From contig JACAXG010000063.1 of assembly GCA_018881555.1 (NCBI GenBank), positions 4,055,930 through 4,119,929 of the forward strand: DNA of 64,000 nt, written 5' to 3'. The stretch comes from Amblyornis subalaris. Its lineage: Eukaryota; Chordata; Aves; Passeriformes; Ptilonorhynchidae. Shown piece after piece: positions 43,247-56,300 of this stretch; the first letter of the stretch is position 1; every line of letters starts with the position of its first letter. Below the pieces are notes generated by a model. That model saw only the letters and a program-made list of their open reading frames with translations. It was not told the DNA's origin and searched no databases. The translations under genes and the position numbers were made by a program.

Positions 43247-44098
43247 TGTATTGGGTTTGCATGGCCAGGTTTTGGCAGCATGGGGGCTACAGGGGTGGCT
43301 TCTCTGAGGAGCTGCCAGAAGCTCCTTCATGTCCAACANAGCCAATGCCAGCCTGCTCCAGGAAGGATGTGCCTCTGGCCAAGGCTGGGCCAATTAGAAA
43401 CGGTGGCAACGCCTCTGTGATAACAGATTTAAGAAAAAGAAGAATAAAAAAGTTATTGAGCAGATGTAATTGCAGTCAAAGAAGAACAGAGCNAGAATAT
43501 GTGAGAGGAATAGCCCTGCAGACACCCAGGTCAGGGCAGAGTGGGGGCCAGGAGGTGCTCCAGGCACCGGAGCTGACGTTCCGCTGCAGCCCCTGGTGAG
43601 CCCATGGTGAGGCAGATGTGACCCTGCAGCTCACATTGGATCAGTGTGGGGAGAACTGTTGCCTGTGNGACGGACTTACCTTGGAGAAGTTNATGGAGAA
43701 CTGTCTCCTGTGGGAGGGCGCCCAGGCTGGGGAACGGGAAGGACTCCTCTCCCTGAGCAGTGGGAGACACAATGTGGGATGTACTGACCATAACCCCCAT
43801 TCCCTGACTCCCTGTGCCACTGGCGGAGGAGGTACAGCTGGGAAGGATGGAGGGGTGGGGGGAAGGTGTTTTTAAGGTCTTATTCTACTTCTCATTATCC
43901 TGCTCTGATTTTGTTAGTAATAAATTCAATTAATATCTCTCTGTTTTGNCCATGACGGTATTTGGTGAGTGATCTCTCCCAGTCCTTATGTCAACTCATG
44001 AACCCTTTGTTATGTTTTCTCTCCCCTGTCCAGCTGCAGAGGTGAGTGATAGAGAGACTTTGGTGAGTGCCTGGCATGCAGCCAGGGTCAACCTACTA
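43247..44098 (+). mobile_element. Solo LTR of a passerine endogenous retrovirus (about 850 bp)
   Basis: It starts TGTATTGGGTTTGCATGG and ends near cagggtcaacctactac. In between are segments I recognise from a common songbird LTR: agccaatgccagcctgctcc, ccaaggctgggccaat, gcctctgtgataaca and ggtgagtgatctctccc. An AATAAA polyadenylation signal at 43919-43924 fits plus orientation. No internal gag, pol or env sequence flanks it, so it is a solo LTR, decayed and with several ambiguous bases. I see no clear target-site duplication, so the ends may be off by a few bases. It is antisense to TEAD1. The family name would need a repeat library. Confidence 0.8.
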
Positions 44099-47000
44099 CT
44101 AGAAGATAAAAGGAAAAACACGTTCAAGTTTCTCCTCTGCCTATAAACCAAACTTGTCACACCAGCAGGCAGCCGAGGGACCTGTCCCATTGTATGGACA
44201 CCAGTGGGCAGCTGGGAGAACTGCCTGCACAGGAGATCACCCTCACACCTACAGGGATGGGAACCCCATGCCAAAAGCACTTTCAAAGGCTTCTGCAAGC
44301 CTGAAGCAGAACGANCTCTCTTAGGGCTGTCTGGGACTGCTGTAAGCTCAGGCATGAGGCTTTCAGGGGAGAATAAGTGCAAACAAATGCCTTGCAATCA
44401 ATTACCTTTCCAGCTCTTAATAGTAGAATTACAGCTAGAAAATCTTATTAGTGAAGTTTTGTTCCCAACTGGAATTGTTTTAAAAAAGGAGCCCCAGAAT
44501 TTATGCAAAGGTCCAGCATGATGGTGCTGAAAGGAGGATAGAGGTGGAACCTTCAGAAGGCAGATGCTGTAGAGTCCCCACCGATTTTTTACTCAAAGTA
44601 GGTGTTTTGTTAAACTATGTGAACTTGAATATTTTGCTGAAAATGAAAACCAAATGGGAGATGTTGAGCCCAAAGCAGAGCTGACCCTTCTGTCTCATAT
44701 CTGGGAACACACCAACAAGATCCTCGGTGGGAGCAAGAAAAACCGAGAATGAAACAAAGTTAAGGAAATGGGGCATGCTGGCATCCCTCACTCCAGCCGG
44801 AGAACTTTCCCACTTCCACAGGGCCACGGGCACAAAGTGGCACCTGTTTCTGAGGAAGCCTTAGCAGAGTGAAGGCTGAGGACAGCCCCATGCCAATGCC
44901 AACCAAACTGATTGGATGCCAGCTTTATGACTCAAGCTTTTGTGCATGATTTCGAGAAACATTTTTCGTGTATTCAGTTCTTTCTTATGGTCCTCCCAAA
45001 GAGGGTATATACAACACAAGCTTTGNCTATCAAAAGGACACTCTTACAAGCACCAAAGCAAATCCCCGAAGCCACCTTAATCACATCAGACATTTGGCTT
45101 GAAGTTATGACAGCATTTTCTGAAAGAAACATAGATCTGAGAAACAAAAAGGTTTCCTCAAAAACTCTCATGCTTCATATTAATACTTCAGAAGAACTGA
45201 ATTTCTGCTACAGTAACTGCTGCAAATAGCTGAAGGCTCCAGTGCATGTTTGATGAAACAGAAAACAGCCAACGCAATTATTTCCATAAACTTAAGACAA
45301 GTCAATACAGACAAATCCCTTTCAAATCTATATAGGGCAAATCATTGCCTTGTTGTAGCATCCTGATGGAAGCTGAACTGCCTGAGATTTCATGGCACTC
45401 ACAGCTAAAGAAACACATCCAGAGTGTCTTCTGCACCTGTCAGTGCTCGTTACTCCGACCTTGTTAAAAAACCAAGTTCATACATTGAAAACAAAAGTGT
45501 CATTACAGTGCTTTTAAAACAATCACTCTGGCTTCTCCTTCGTCTTTTCATTTCCACTAGATTAATGAAAGACTTCAATTACAATGTAAGCCAGTTNATA
45601 AAAGATTTTAAAATTCAGTAACTCAGATCTTTCCATCATAGCATTTATTTTCTATTGTAACATCTGCCATTCCAGCAGGCTTTTTGTTTGCATCTTTTCC
45701 CATTCTTACCTGGACAAAGGGCTCTTTTTCACTCTCCAGATTAAAAAAAAACCTGAAGATGACAGACATTTCTATGTGCATAAGTAAGGTCATTCAAGAG
45801 TGAATATGAGCTAAACACACTCAGCAGCTCTACAAATTAGATCACAAACTTTTATGCCCGAATTACTTGCTGATTCTCTGAGCACTGCAAATACTTTGAC
45901 TTGTGCATCTGAAAAAGTGAATCTCCACAGAAATCACATCTCAGTCTGTTTTCTTTCTGTATATTCCCCATCAAGACCCTCAAAAGAAGATCTCTGGGTC
46001 AACTACTTGTTCCTGGGGAGAAAGATGCTCATAGGGTCTCTCTCCCATCTGCTAGATTTCTTGTTTTCAAGGAGCTTCAGAAGACATTTCCTAAAGAGCA
46101 TTTCCCAGTGAACACTGAGAAAGNGTTTTGCAGAAGTGACTGGGAAGTACAGACAGGCAGATATTTGGGGACCACTTGTGGAACTGTAGGCAGAAGAAAA
46201 ATTCAAGAGCAGGTCCTGTTTCACTGTTGCATTCAAGTTTGAATTCAAGGCTCAGCTGTACATGGCATTTGAACATGATTGCAAACTATGGACTCAGAAA
46301 ATTAATCTCAGCCATCTAGATCCTCTATCCCTGTAGTAAGCAGTGAAGATCATAGGAAAAGAACAGCNACCAAAGTGGATCAAGAAGTTTTCCTCTTCTA
46401 AGCTTGTAGTTTCATGGCTGTGCTTGAACAGAGAAGCTAACAGAAATCTGGAATAAAGCTCTTTATGCTGGAGACATTAGTGGACAAAAATAACAAATTC
46501 AATCCTAGTTCCTAAATCTGGGCTTTTACATAGCTGATGGTTCATACTAAATGCATACATCTTATTAAACTTGGGTTTAAAATAGTTTCATATTAACCAG
46601 AAATTATTAGCAATTTACAATGCCAAAATGTTTATGGGTGAAAAGATTTGAGTTGGTAAAACTGTTGACTTTATAAGGTTAAAAAAATGTTTACCTGGCT
46701 TTAGGAATTAGTAAATTGCAGTAAGTTATATTAACTATTATAATTTATTCTAATTTGAGAATCTTAAAACCACTGTAAATTATATAAATTAGGCAAACTT
46801 AATTCCTGTGCTTAAGCCCCCTTAAAGTCAACTGTATTCCTTGGTATTTGAAATGTTTCACTGAAGTTGTTGTCAGTGACNTCTTAAGGTGTATATAGAA
46901 TGAAAAGCTTGATTTTAAATATAGGTTAATTTTAATTGCTGTCATAAAATAAAACACACTTTTAAAAAATCCTGTTTTCTTTCATATAAATGTCTTGTCT

Positions 47001-48694
47001 TTTTCCTAAAATGTGGGAAATAAAACCAGCTAGCATTCAATACTGGGCTCAGTAGAAATCATTGGCCTGAAAGTTCAGCATTGCTTTCTACAACATAAAA
47101 TCCAATACCTCCAATAACAGATCACATTAAATTTGACCTAACCTGTGGGCAGGGTTCTTTATCCAGAAATAACATCCCTTTGCACAAAATCGGTATTTNG
47201 AAGGATCATAACCTTCATGTGACCTATGGAAATACAACACCTCTCGTCTGCCCAAGATTACACTGAACCAAAGGATGGCACATGCTTGCATCCAACAAGG
47301 CAGGTATACCCACTGAGCCACACCAGAAAAATATCCAACTCTTTTTTNAGGAATAAAGAGACTACACCACTTCATCTAGGAACAGCCCCATCCAAGTGTA
47401 GGCCAGTCTGTAAGAACAGAGAAATGGACCCATTTCACAAGAAATGGATGCATTTCCAGAAGATTTTCTTTGGTCAAGATTTCCCCATTTTTCCTGTATC
47501 AACCCACTCAACCTACAACACAAATGCAGGTATCAATTCCAAAAAAAACCCATACCAGCATGCTGAAGGCATCTGGGAGAGCAGTAAATTACTAGGAGAT
47601 TGGAAAGATTGATTTGTGAAGAAGTTACAAGGAAGTGGAGACATTGCAATCAGCATGTACATGGTGTAAAGGCTGAGTTTCCCAGCAATGTCTGAATGCC
47701 CTCAATTCCCACTAGCAGACTGAAATCAGTGGGAGCTCAGGACATTCAACAATTCATAAAAATTAAAGCAGGGCAACGACTGGTTTTATTGTTTGTTCTT
47801 GGCAGTACCCAGCAAGAGCGCGACGCTGAAGGAATGCATGATCTATGTTGTGACAACCTTGCAATTTGGAAAGATTTAAGCAAAGGGGATAGAGCAGTGA
47901 AAAGGGGTGTAACAAGTGAATGAAGTGATCAAAGCTGATGGTGGCTGGCATTCTGTATTAATACAGCAATCTCTGCATTTCGGGTAGAGACTATTCCCAA
48001 AGCAGCTCAGCCTACCTGTTATTGACATCCTCATTTCCTGCAAATCACCACAGAAGTGCTTCTCCTGTGCTTCAGAGGGCTGTAATCCAGAGGCCGTGGG
48101 TGTGGGATGTGGGGAGGTTTGTGGGCCGGCTCTGGCACTATACTGCACTCATGTAACCCACAGCGGGTGAAAGGGGCTGATAAATGGGGTGGGGAGAGAA
48201 GCGCAGGGGGCCAGGGGCTGCCTCATGGCCACAGGCAGAAGTGCTGCAGCCTGCAGGGGCAAGGAAGACATCTCAGTTGCACAAAGACAGAAGAGGAAGC
48301 GATTTTTATATTTTTTTAAGCCAATATGTGAGAATATACANAGAGGAGTGATCTCAACAAAGCAAAGTTTAAATTTTAAGCAAGAAAATACCTTCCGGAC
48401 CTAAAACAAGCTCCAAAGAACATCCCATGTTGAGGCACTAAAAATTAAATTGGCAATGCACTGGAAAATATACCAAGAGGAGGAACCTTCCACCTTCAGT
48501 TTTTTCCCTCCACTAGGTGTATATTCAATATTTTCTTTCTCTGTGAACTAAAAACCTACACCTGTAAGCAGAGCCCCAAGTGAAAGGTANGCCATGAACT
48601 ATGTGATAGGCCGGCAAGACAAATACCCCTGAACCAGCCCAAACTCAAAAGCCCTACAATACCAGTACTGTTCTTTGCTTCAACTCATGTGGTT

Positions 48695-48788
48695 TAGTTG
48701 TAGGTAGTCTTGTGATCAGAAGGGAGTTCTACTCGATGACCCTTATGGGTCCTTTTCNACTCAAAATATTCCATGATTCTGTGACTCT
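48695..48788 (+). mobile_element. CR1 LINE 3'-end fragment
   Basis: It has gttctactcgatgaccctt, gggtccttttcnactc and a tattccatgattctgtgac end, a diverged CR1 3' terminus. It is antisense to TEAD1. Confidence 0.8.
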
Positions 48789-49319
48789 CTTCAGTTACAT
48801 TCCTCTAAACCCGAGACACACCCAGCAGACCCTCCTTGCTTATCTTTCTGGTTTTCTTACACAAAACAGGGAGTAAGAAAAGTAGGTGATAAATCATTGA
48901 ATGATTACTCTTCAAGAGGAGCTGTGGCAAGTTAGTATTGTTTTCACATCGCTTTTCTTGCTTATCTCACTTTTTCTAACAAATTACACTTTTTATTTAA
49001 GATAGGCTTTGCATTTCTTGCACACCTGGAATACATCAAAATAATTGCACAAGTTGTCTCCTTTTCTGTGAGGGAAAAATAAAATCAAAACCTCCTGTAA
49101 ATGCAAGGGGCTGCCCCACCTTTAACTTCCTTCTAACACTTAACACCAGGCTTGAAATTGTACCATATAAACACACAGAAGCTGAAACACCACGAGCAGC
49201 CCTTCCATCTACTTTACTTTACACATTAAACCACGATTCAAACAGAGTCCATTAAGGCATCTAAATGTGACTTACCACATGTGTTAATTGGGTGGGGGAA
49301 AAAAAAAGAAAACACAACC

Positions 49320-49770
49320 CTCGAATGTGGACATTTATGTATTCCCATTATTCAGACCCTCTTGATGCCACAATCTCCCACTTCTATAGTTTATAAATGT
49401 TTGATTTAAAATATAGCCATTTTATCATTTGTACCACATTTACCTCATCTTACCACTGTTCTGACTGGATGAGAAGCTAATGTAGCCTACACTGTCTGGT
49501 CAATTATTGCATGGACACCAGGGACCAATTAATGCCATCCATAAAAGCCTGAATCATTCTGTCAATTAACTAGAACTAACTATGTCATCAGATATATTAC
49601 TGGTGAGCAAGTCTATTTGGTTGCAATATGTCTTGAAGGAGAGCAGTATCAAATGAATCACAATTGACTTGGACAACTGCTAGCATAATTTCAGAAGATG
49701 AAAAGACAAATGTGGTAGTTATTAGTGGTCCCCTGAGGAATTACGGCCAAGCAATTGTAATGTGCTAAGA
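49320..49770. promoter_or_regulatory. AT-rich stretch dense in homeodomain-type cores (candidate conserved element)
   Basis: Within about 450 bp there are repeated ATTA/TAAT cores in TCAATTATTGC, CCAATTAATGCC and TCAATTAACTAG contexts, with no low-complexity run or transposon signature. The texture resembles vertebrate developmental enhancers. Conservation cannot be seen from one sequence. Confidence 0.25.
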
Positions 49771-52134
49771 CTGTACTAGCAGGTGCCCACAGCACAAATC
49801 AGGCAGAGGGTTAAATCAATATTTTCAATTTCTTAGGATCAATCCAGTGTTTGAACAAGATGGAAACTTGTTAGCAATTGGCAGAACGTGTAAATGAAAA
49901 GTCAAACTTCTTATTATTTGTTAAAAAGGAATCAGTGCTCTGCATCATGCCCTTGGCACAAGGTAATGCTTTCATGATCCAGTTGCTTGGGCATTCACTA
50001 AAAATCTAGCAGTTCTTAAATTTTAATAGAGTGCAAAAGGTTACTTTAATACATGCCGAACATTCAAGATCTTTAAAAATGATTGAAGTGTCAATAGGAA
50101 AGTTTTTGAGCTGTGACAACAGCACAGTTATTAACGATTAGTGCAAGAAGCAGAAGAAACCTTGATTGCTTTAGAAAAGTCTCACCAGGAATGCAGCTTG
50201 ACATCCTTGGTACAACTTCACATTTATTCTGTTTCGTACAGAAGAACATTCGGATCATCAAGTGATCCTTTACCAATTAAAGCAAAAGGAAAAAGCAACC
50301 TTACAAATTGATTTCATTTGCCACTGCTGGGTTTAAAGATGCCTGTAGCAGGACCTAAAGCATTGGCATCGTATTCTTTAGTTTTAACACAAAGGTGTAA
50401 AATGAACCGTTACATCTTAGTATTGTTTTACAAAAAGACAACTCCAGCCACCCTAACAATCAGGGTTTGGATAATATACCTCATTTTGAGTTAAGGAAGC
50501 ATACCCTTAAAATGACATCTTAGACAGGGCACAGTAAAATCTCTGGGATTTGGAAGCAGAAAACTGGCAAGTAACACTATTGTACCTGGGGAAAAAAAAC
50601 ACTTGATGACAGGGAAAGCTATTTCCATGATACACACTCAACTCTCTAAGTCCATTATTTCAAACAAATCCAAAAAATGAACCATTTTTTATGCTATAAA
50701 GCTACAGCAATTTTTATTAGGAAAACAAAAAGAAAGCCCTGATGGTCAATTAAAAAGAGGAAACTCAACAAAACACTGTTTTGAAACACATATGCCTGAA
50801 GTAAGCACCAATGCTTCAAACATGAATACATTTCTCTGTATGTTGGGCTGGTGTAGGGATTCTTTGGATTTTCTAGTGTTTGGACTTTAGCTCATAGGCA
50901 CAGACAAGTGAAGACGTAGGTAAAGTTTCTCTTTCACAATTGCTAGGCATAGAAACATCCTTTTTAATGTTCTTTGTTCTTTAATTGTGAAGATAACGAA
51001 AATCACAACATTGGAAAAACGGTTCATCTGACTCAGATGAAGGAGCACCTTTCAATCCAAAGGATCTCAAAGCACTCCAAACACCAGAGCTGGGAAATGA
51101 TCCCTTGCCCAGCATATGGTCAACCTGTGAATTTGCTGTGACAGAAAGTTATTACCAGCAACTCTCTAGCTGCTGTTTTTAAATAACAGTAGCAGCCCTC
51201 ACTGATACAGGCCAAAATAAAGAACACTTGAACTTCAAGAAACTATAAACCCTCTTAAATATTTCCATTAGATTCTGCAGATAAAGCAGGAGATACTTCT
51301 CCTTTTTCAGCCTTTTCACAGGAAAAAAGTGGTGCCAAGTCAAATGAAATAATAATAAAAAAAAAAAAAATCAAAATGGATTCCCCTATTTCAGGGCTGG
51401 CCCAGATAATCTGTTGTCGGTGTCTAACTCACTGCAGCTTTGTCTGATTTGTGCAATACATCTGTCAGGAAGACCTTTCTCTTGAAATGAATTTAGCACA
51501 ATATGGGGGATGCTCCACACCACAGGACGTCAGGTCCAGAGTAGGCAGATACACCATCAGTGTAAGACAATAAAACTGAGGGAATACAAATCATCACAGT
51601 GCTTCCTACTGAATTGGCCCCCATTAAATACAAAAATAGTAATGATACAGTTATTCTTTGAAGAATAACTCAGGGAAGATAAACGCTTTCATCCAAGACA
51701 CACAGCCCACAGATTTTTTCCTTGCCCAGCCCCTCTACCTATGCACTGCGTGTCAGTAACAACGTGTTTTTGGCTCCCTGTACACGCCCTCAGGTGAAAC
51801 CATTCCCTGGCTTTACGGAGGATACCGTGTACGTGTACTTCCTTGTGCTGGCCAGGGGAGCTGGAAGAACCTGTGCCTTTAAGAAGCACAACCAGCGCAA
51901 TCATTTGAAATCAAGGTTCAGCAAATAGGAGACAATAAAATATGGAGTAACTTGAAACCAGCCCACGAGCTGCCCAAGAGAAATCTCCAGCTTGTCTGGC
52001 TCTCAGACACACCCTTGCAGCTCTTCTGGAAAGCTGGGCCCTGTTTGCTAGACAAGGAGCTAATTGATTCCATCGTCTTCCGTATGTGCAAGTACAAAAT
52101 AAAGTGCTTAAAGGACAGGGCGGACAGAGCTCAG

Positions 52135-52225
52135 CTGACTGCGCTAAAAGACTCTGCTGTCTGACAACGCGCTGATCACAGAACAAGCGCCGCAATTGTT
52201 CCGGCCAGACGCCACGGGACCCAGA
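52135..52225. promoter_or_regulatory. CpG-enriched patch with an inverted GAACAA/TTGTTC pair
   Basis: GAACAA at 52181-52186 and TTGTTC at 52196-52201 form an inverted repeat with a 9-bp CpG-containing spacer. Each arm holds a SOX-like AACAA core. Several more CpGs are adjacent. Its function is speculative. Confidence 0.25.
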
Positions 52226-53300
52226 ATGCATAATTCCAGTGCCTGCATGTCCAACTGTAGGATACACTGGCAGCAGGACAGCAAACCAGCTTTAAGTTTG
52301 GCTATTGTTAGCATTTTTCTCTGCCATCCATGCAGCTACTGAGACATTACAGAAGCGGGGCTGGTCCATCCTCTGCCACCGGCACGCACGCCTGCCAGAA
52401 CATCTCTGCACACAGCAACAGATTTTCTTCTTTACAAAGCGTCACTTTTTTTTCTTCCATCTAGAAATTACATTCATTAACTTCTTCTGCAACAACCCCT
52501 GAGTTGGGGTTTCCACAGTCATACACAAACCAGAGAAAACAAAGTCAATCTTTTCAGACTGAAACTGATATACCACCCAGTACCTCCATTTGTTTTCTTT
52601 TACAACATGATTTATTTCACAGCCTTCCTGGTTCTGACCCAGTAAAACTCTCCAGGCTGGAGGGAAACTCTGACACTGGATCTATCTGAAAGTTCCTGGT
52701 GAGTCATGTTCCAGAGAAACACTAGAATACCTCTGCTGTACTCAGCCCGAGGTGATGGATGCAAGGGCTCTCCCATTTCATTCTCTTCTGAACTATATGC
52801 TTAAAAGCAAAATGGCATGACATGCACGTCAAGCAGAGCGAGAAACATGCTATCTTTGTATCCATGTGGCAATCTTTCTGCTAAGCAAAGANGTCAATCA
52901 ATTCCACTAATGATGAAAGGGAGAAATTTTATGTCAGAGCCCATTCTGCAAACATGGAATTCAAACATTGCTCTTGGATCTCAAACACAACAGAACTCAC
53001 TGCTAATTGAGAATGAACTATATAAAGCTGGATATTAAATAAGCCTAAAAACACATATCTTTGAAACGTTATTTTTTTCTCCAGAAATAATAATATGAAA
53101 AAGTATTTAGAACATATGTTTATTTTGTGTATGGAAAACCATGCTGAAAATTCTGAAAACCTAAGGAAAAAACGTACAGCAGGAAAATAATTCCAAGCCA
53201 CTTTGCACACAGTCATTGAGCTTCTGGTTTAAATATGGAGTAATTCCACCAAACACAGTAGCAAAGGCATATTGATGTAAAACTGTGGTCTGTCTGTATT

Positions 53301-53333
53301 TATCAGATTTCACAGTATTATCAGATTTCACAG
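53301..53333. repeat. Short direct repeat of tatcagatttcacag
   Basis: Two exact 15-bp copies (53301-53315 and 53319-53333) separated by 3 bp. No associated element was seen. Confidence 0.9.
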
Positions 53334-56300
53334 GTTTTGGACACGTAATTTATAATCGCCAGAAATACAAGTTAGTAGGGAATCAGCAATTTACAGGAGT
53401 GCAGGTGAACAGGAGCTATGGTTTTGGTCAAGCTAGAATTTAGTTTCCAGGTCTCAGCTAGATAAATTGAGCAAATAATAAAGATGATAACAAATTAGCA
53501 GCCCACAAACGTGACACCCTCTGCTTTCTAACATTCTCAACAAGAAGCAGTATCTGGCCAGGTGTCCCCACGGATTTCATGACAGGATTTCACCTCAGGC
53601 TCTCAGTTGTCCCTGCCCCAGAAATGAGTGACTTCTCCTGAGGTCGCCAGCAATGTCATGATCCGGTTCAGTAAAATTCTTGCACACAGTTAAATTCAGA
53701 CAAATTCTGGAATAAAGGCAGGGTTTGAGGATCACATCACAGGTGCAAATATTGACATGTTGCATCCGATTGCCCACTGGTTTGAGTTCACTGAATTCAA
53801 AGGACTTAGTGACAGTTTGGTCACAAAATAGTGAACCTTCCCTACTTACCTCCTTGCTCAAAAAGCCCCATGCCCTACAGTAACAAAAGACAATGACCCA
53901 TACAGTCAGCCATACACTCCATACAAGATTTTGATTCTGATCTGCCAGTAGTGCTCTTGTTTTCAGAATTCACTGTCTTTAACATAGCTGGGGTCTGACT
54001 CTCCTCCCATCCCTCATTTTATGATTCTGACTTTGCAGTGTCTCAGAACACCCAAAACAAGGCTCCTCTCTCCTTCTTTTCAGCTTCTCTGAGATCAACG
54101 TGATCCATCTTGATCGTGCTACAACACCTTAGCATGTATGGAATAATGAGTCTAAGGGATAGAAAAGCAGGATTTCTTTCCAAGGCTGGAATGTGGCATT
54201 CCAGCCCTCATCTTCACCTTCAAAGAGAATGAGGCAATTGCCTCTCACCCCTCAGGGGAGCTGGGACAGCAGCTCCCCTCATAACAATGAACAGCAAATA
54301 GGTCTCCACATCAACACCCAGAAGAACATCTGCAAAGAAAACAAAGGCAAGATTCTCAAGCCTGCTGCTACACATAATCTATTATTTCTCATATTTACTA
54401 TTATTTTACTATTGTTTTCCTTGTGTTACCAGTATATTTCTGCCATGTAAAAAAACACACTCAAATAAAAAGATTTAAATATTTTTTTTCCAAAATTCCT
54501 TGCTTTGAAAAGCCAAATCACAACTCTGTACACTCTTTTTCAACTAGAATTTGTCTCCTACAGTGCTGTAATGTAGAGATTGGCATTTTATCATGATCTG
54601 TTAATGTTTTGCTTGGATGTGGTGCTGCTGTTAGCTAAAATGAAGTGCCTCGATAGTCCTGATCATCCCTCAGAAAAGACACCAGAACCAGGAAAACCAT
54701 TGCAGCTAAATAACAATAAAAAACTAAACACAATCGTGTTTTGATCAATTTTATACCATACATTTAATTAGAATACTCACAAAAATGTATCTGATTATTT
54801 ATAATTCAAATCCAGGATGCAAGGTCAAAATGGAACCTACTGCATCCAAAACACTGCTTAAAGAAAGTGTACAGCTACTGCTGTAGCTCTGAAATCAGTT
54901 GAGAAGTTATTCATGCTCCTACATAACTGATTCTGAACCCTGTATAGTTTAGTTCAAGCAAATACTCTGAACAAAGGCACTCAGTATACAAATGCTGGTT
55001 AATTCTTATTTTATTCACAAGGTAGTGCCACATTTAAACAAATGAGCTGCAAATGATTTTGATGAAGATGTTGAACTGCTGTATCGTGTTTATGATGTTC
55101 TTGCAAGACAGTTGTGTATAGCCTGAGCAATTTAGGCTTAGCATAAAAACCATTATATTTTTATGTTAGATCAGAGTAAATAAATGAAACCTAATTCTGT
55201 CTGAGGCAACGAAATCATCTGCCTGGACTTATTCACAGAGATAAGTCCAACCACTTTTGGACTCATGCAGATTTTATGCTTATACACAAGAGGTGACTTC
55301 CATAATCCATAATTATAGGTGCAATATCATTCGCTGAACAACACAGCTTTTCAAATTTAATTACAAACCCTAAACGTACTTAGCTAATCGGATCAATTGC
55401 AAGTCACAGCAAAGCACATTCTAATTTTCAAGACAAATGAAATTTTGCCACCTCTCAGCTGCTGTGAGAGCCAATGTCAGGTGAAAAGTAAGAGAAAACA
55501 GACAAGCATGTTTTCCAAGAACCATTACAGCAAATTTTATGACTGTGTTTGCAGACATGTTCCCTGCAGATCTTTGATTTGCTAAGGCTGCTTTAATCTT
55601 GCTGAGCCTCTGCTGAGCAGCAACCACCATTTCGAGGAGGCAACAATGCCTTTTTTGACAGGTCCTATTATCCTTTCTTGCCCCACAAATGCAACAGGCC
55701 AGTTCTCAAAAGCGTCTTTATGAATTTATGGGGATGAAACTGAACTTCTCCATATAGAAACATGGGTTCAATCTCTAAATAGCCCCTAGAACATCCTGCT
55801 CCAGACCACAATTGCTGTGCTTACTCTAACACAGACCTGCAGCAGAGACTGAAGTCAAGTCTTTCCTCAGGGATTCGCTCCAGCACCATGGCTTTGTCCC
55901 CTTCTCCTTATGCTGCTGAGCTGAGGCTGTGCTGTCAGCCCAGCTCCACAGGATCTCTGCTGAGTAACCAGCCCCTCACAACAGGGAGGCAGCTCACACG
56001 TGATGACTCTGGGTCATCAAACCCTTCTGGATTCCCTTATTTCTTTCTGTAATATAAACCTGTTCTCTTTTTTTGGAAAGGTCCAGATCAATACTGCAGT
56101 CAGTCTACCGAAGGCATGAATTAGTATATACAATAATAACCAGTTTGTTTTGTGGTTGTGTTTCCTTTTACTGTAAACATAATCACAAAAGCTCCTGATG
56201 ACACAGCAGTTGCAAAACGAACTGCTCTAATCACAGGACATTCTCAGGTCAACCCAAAGGCACTGTTATAAGGAATTAAGTATCATATTATAATTACCTA

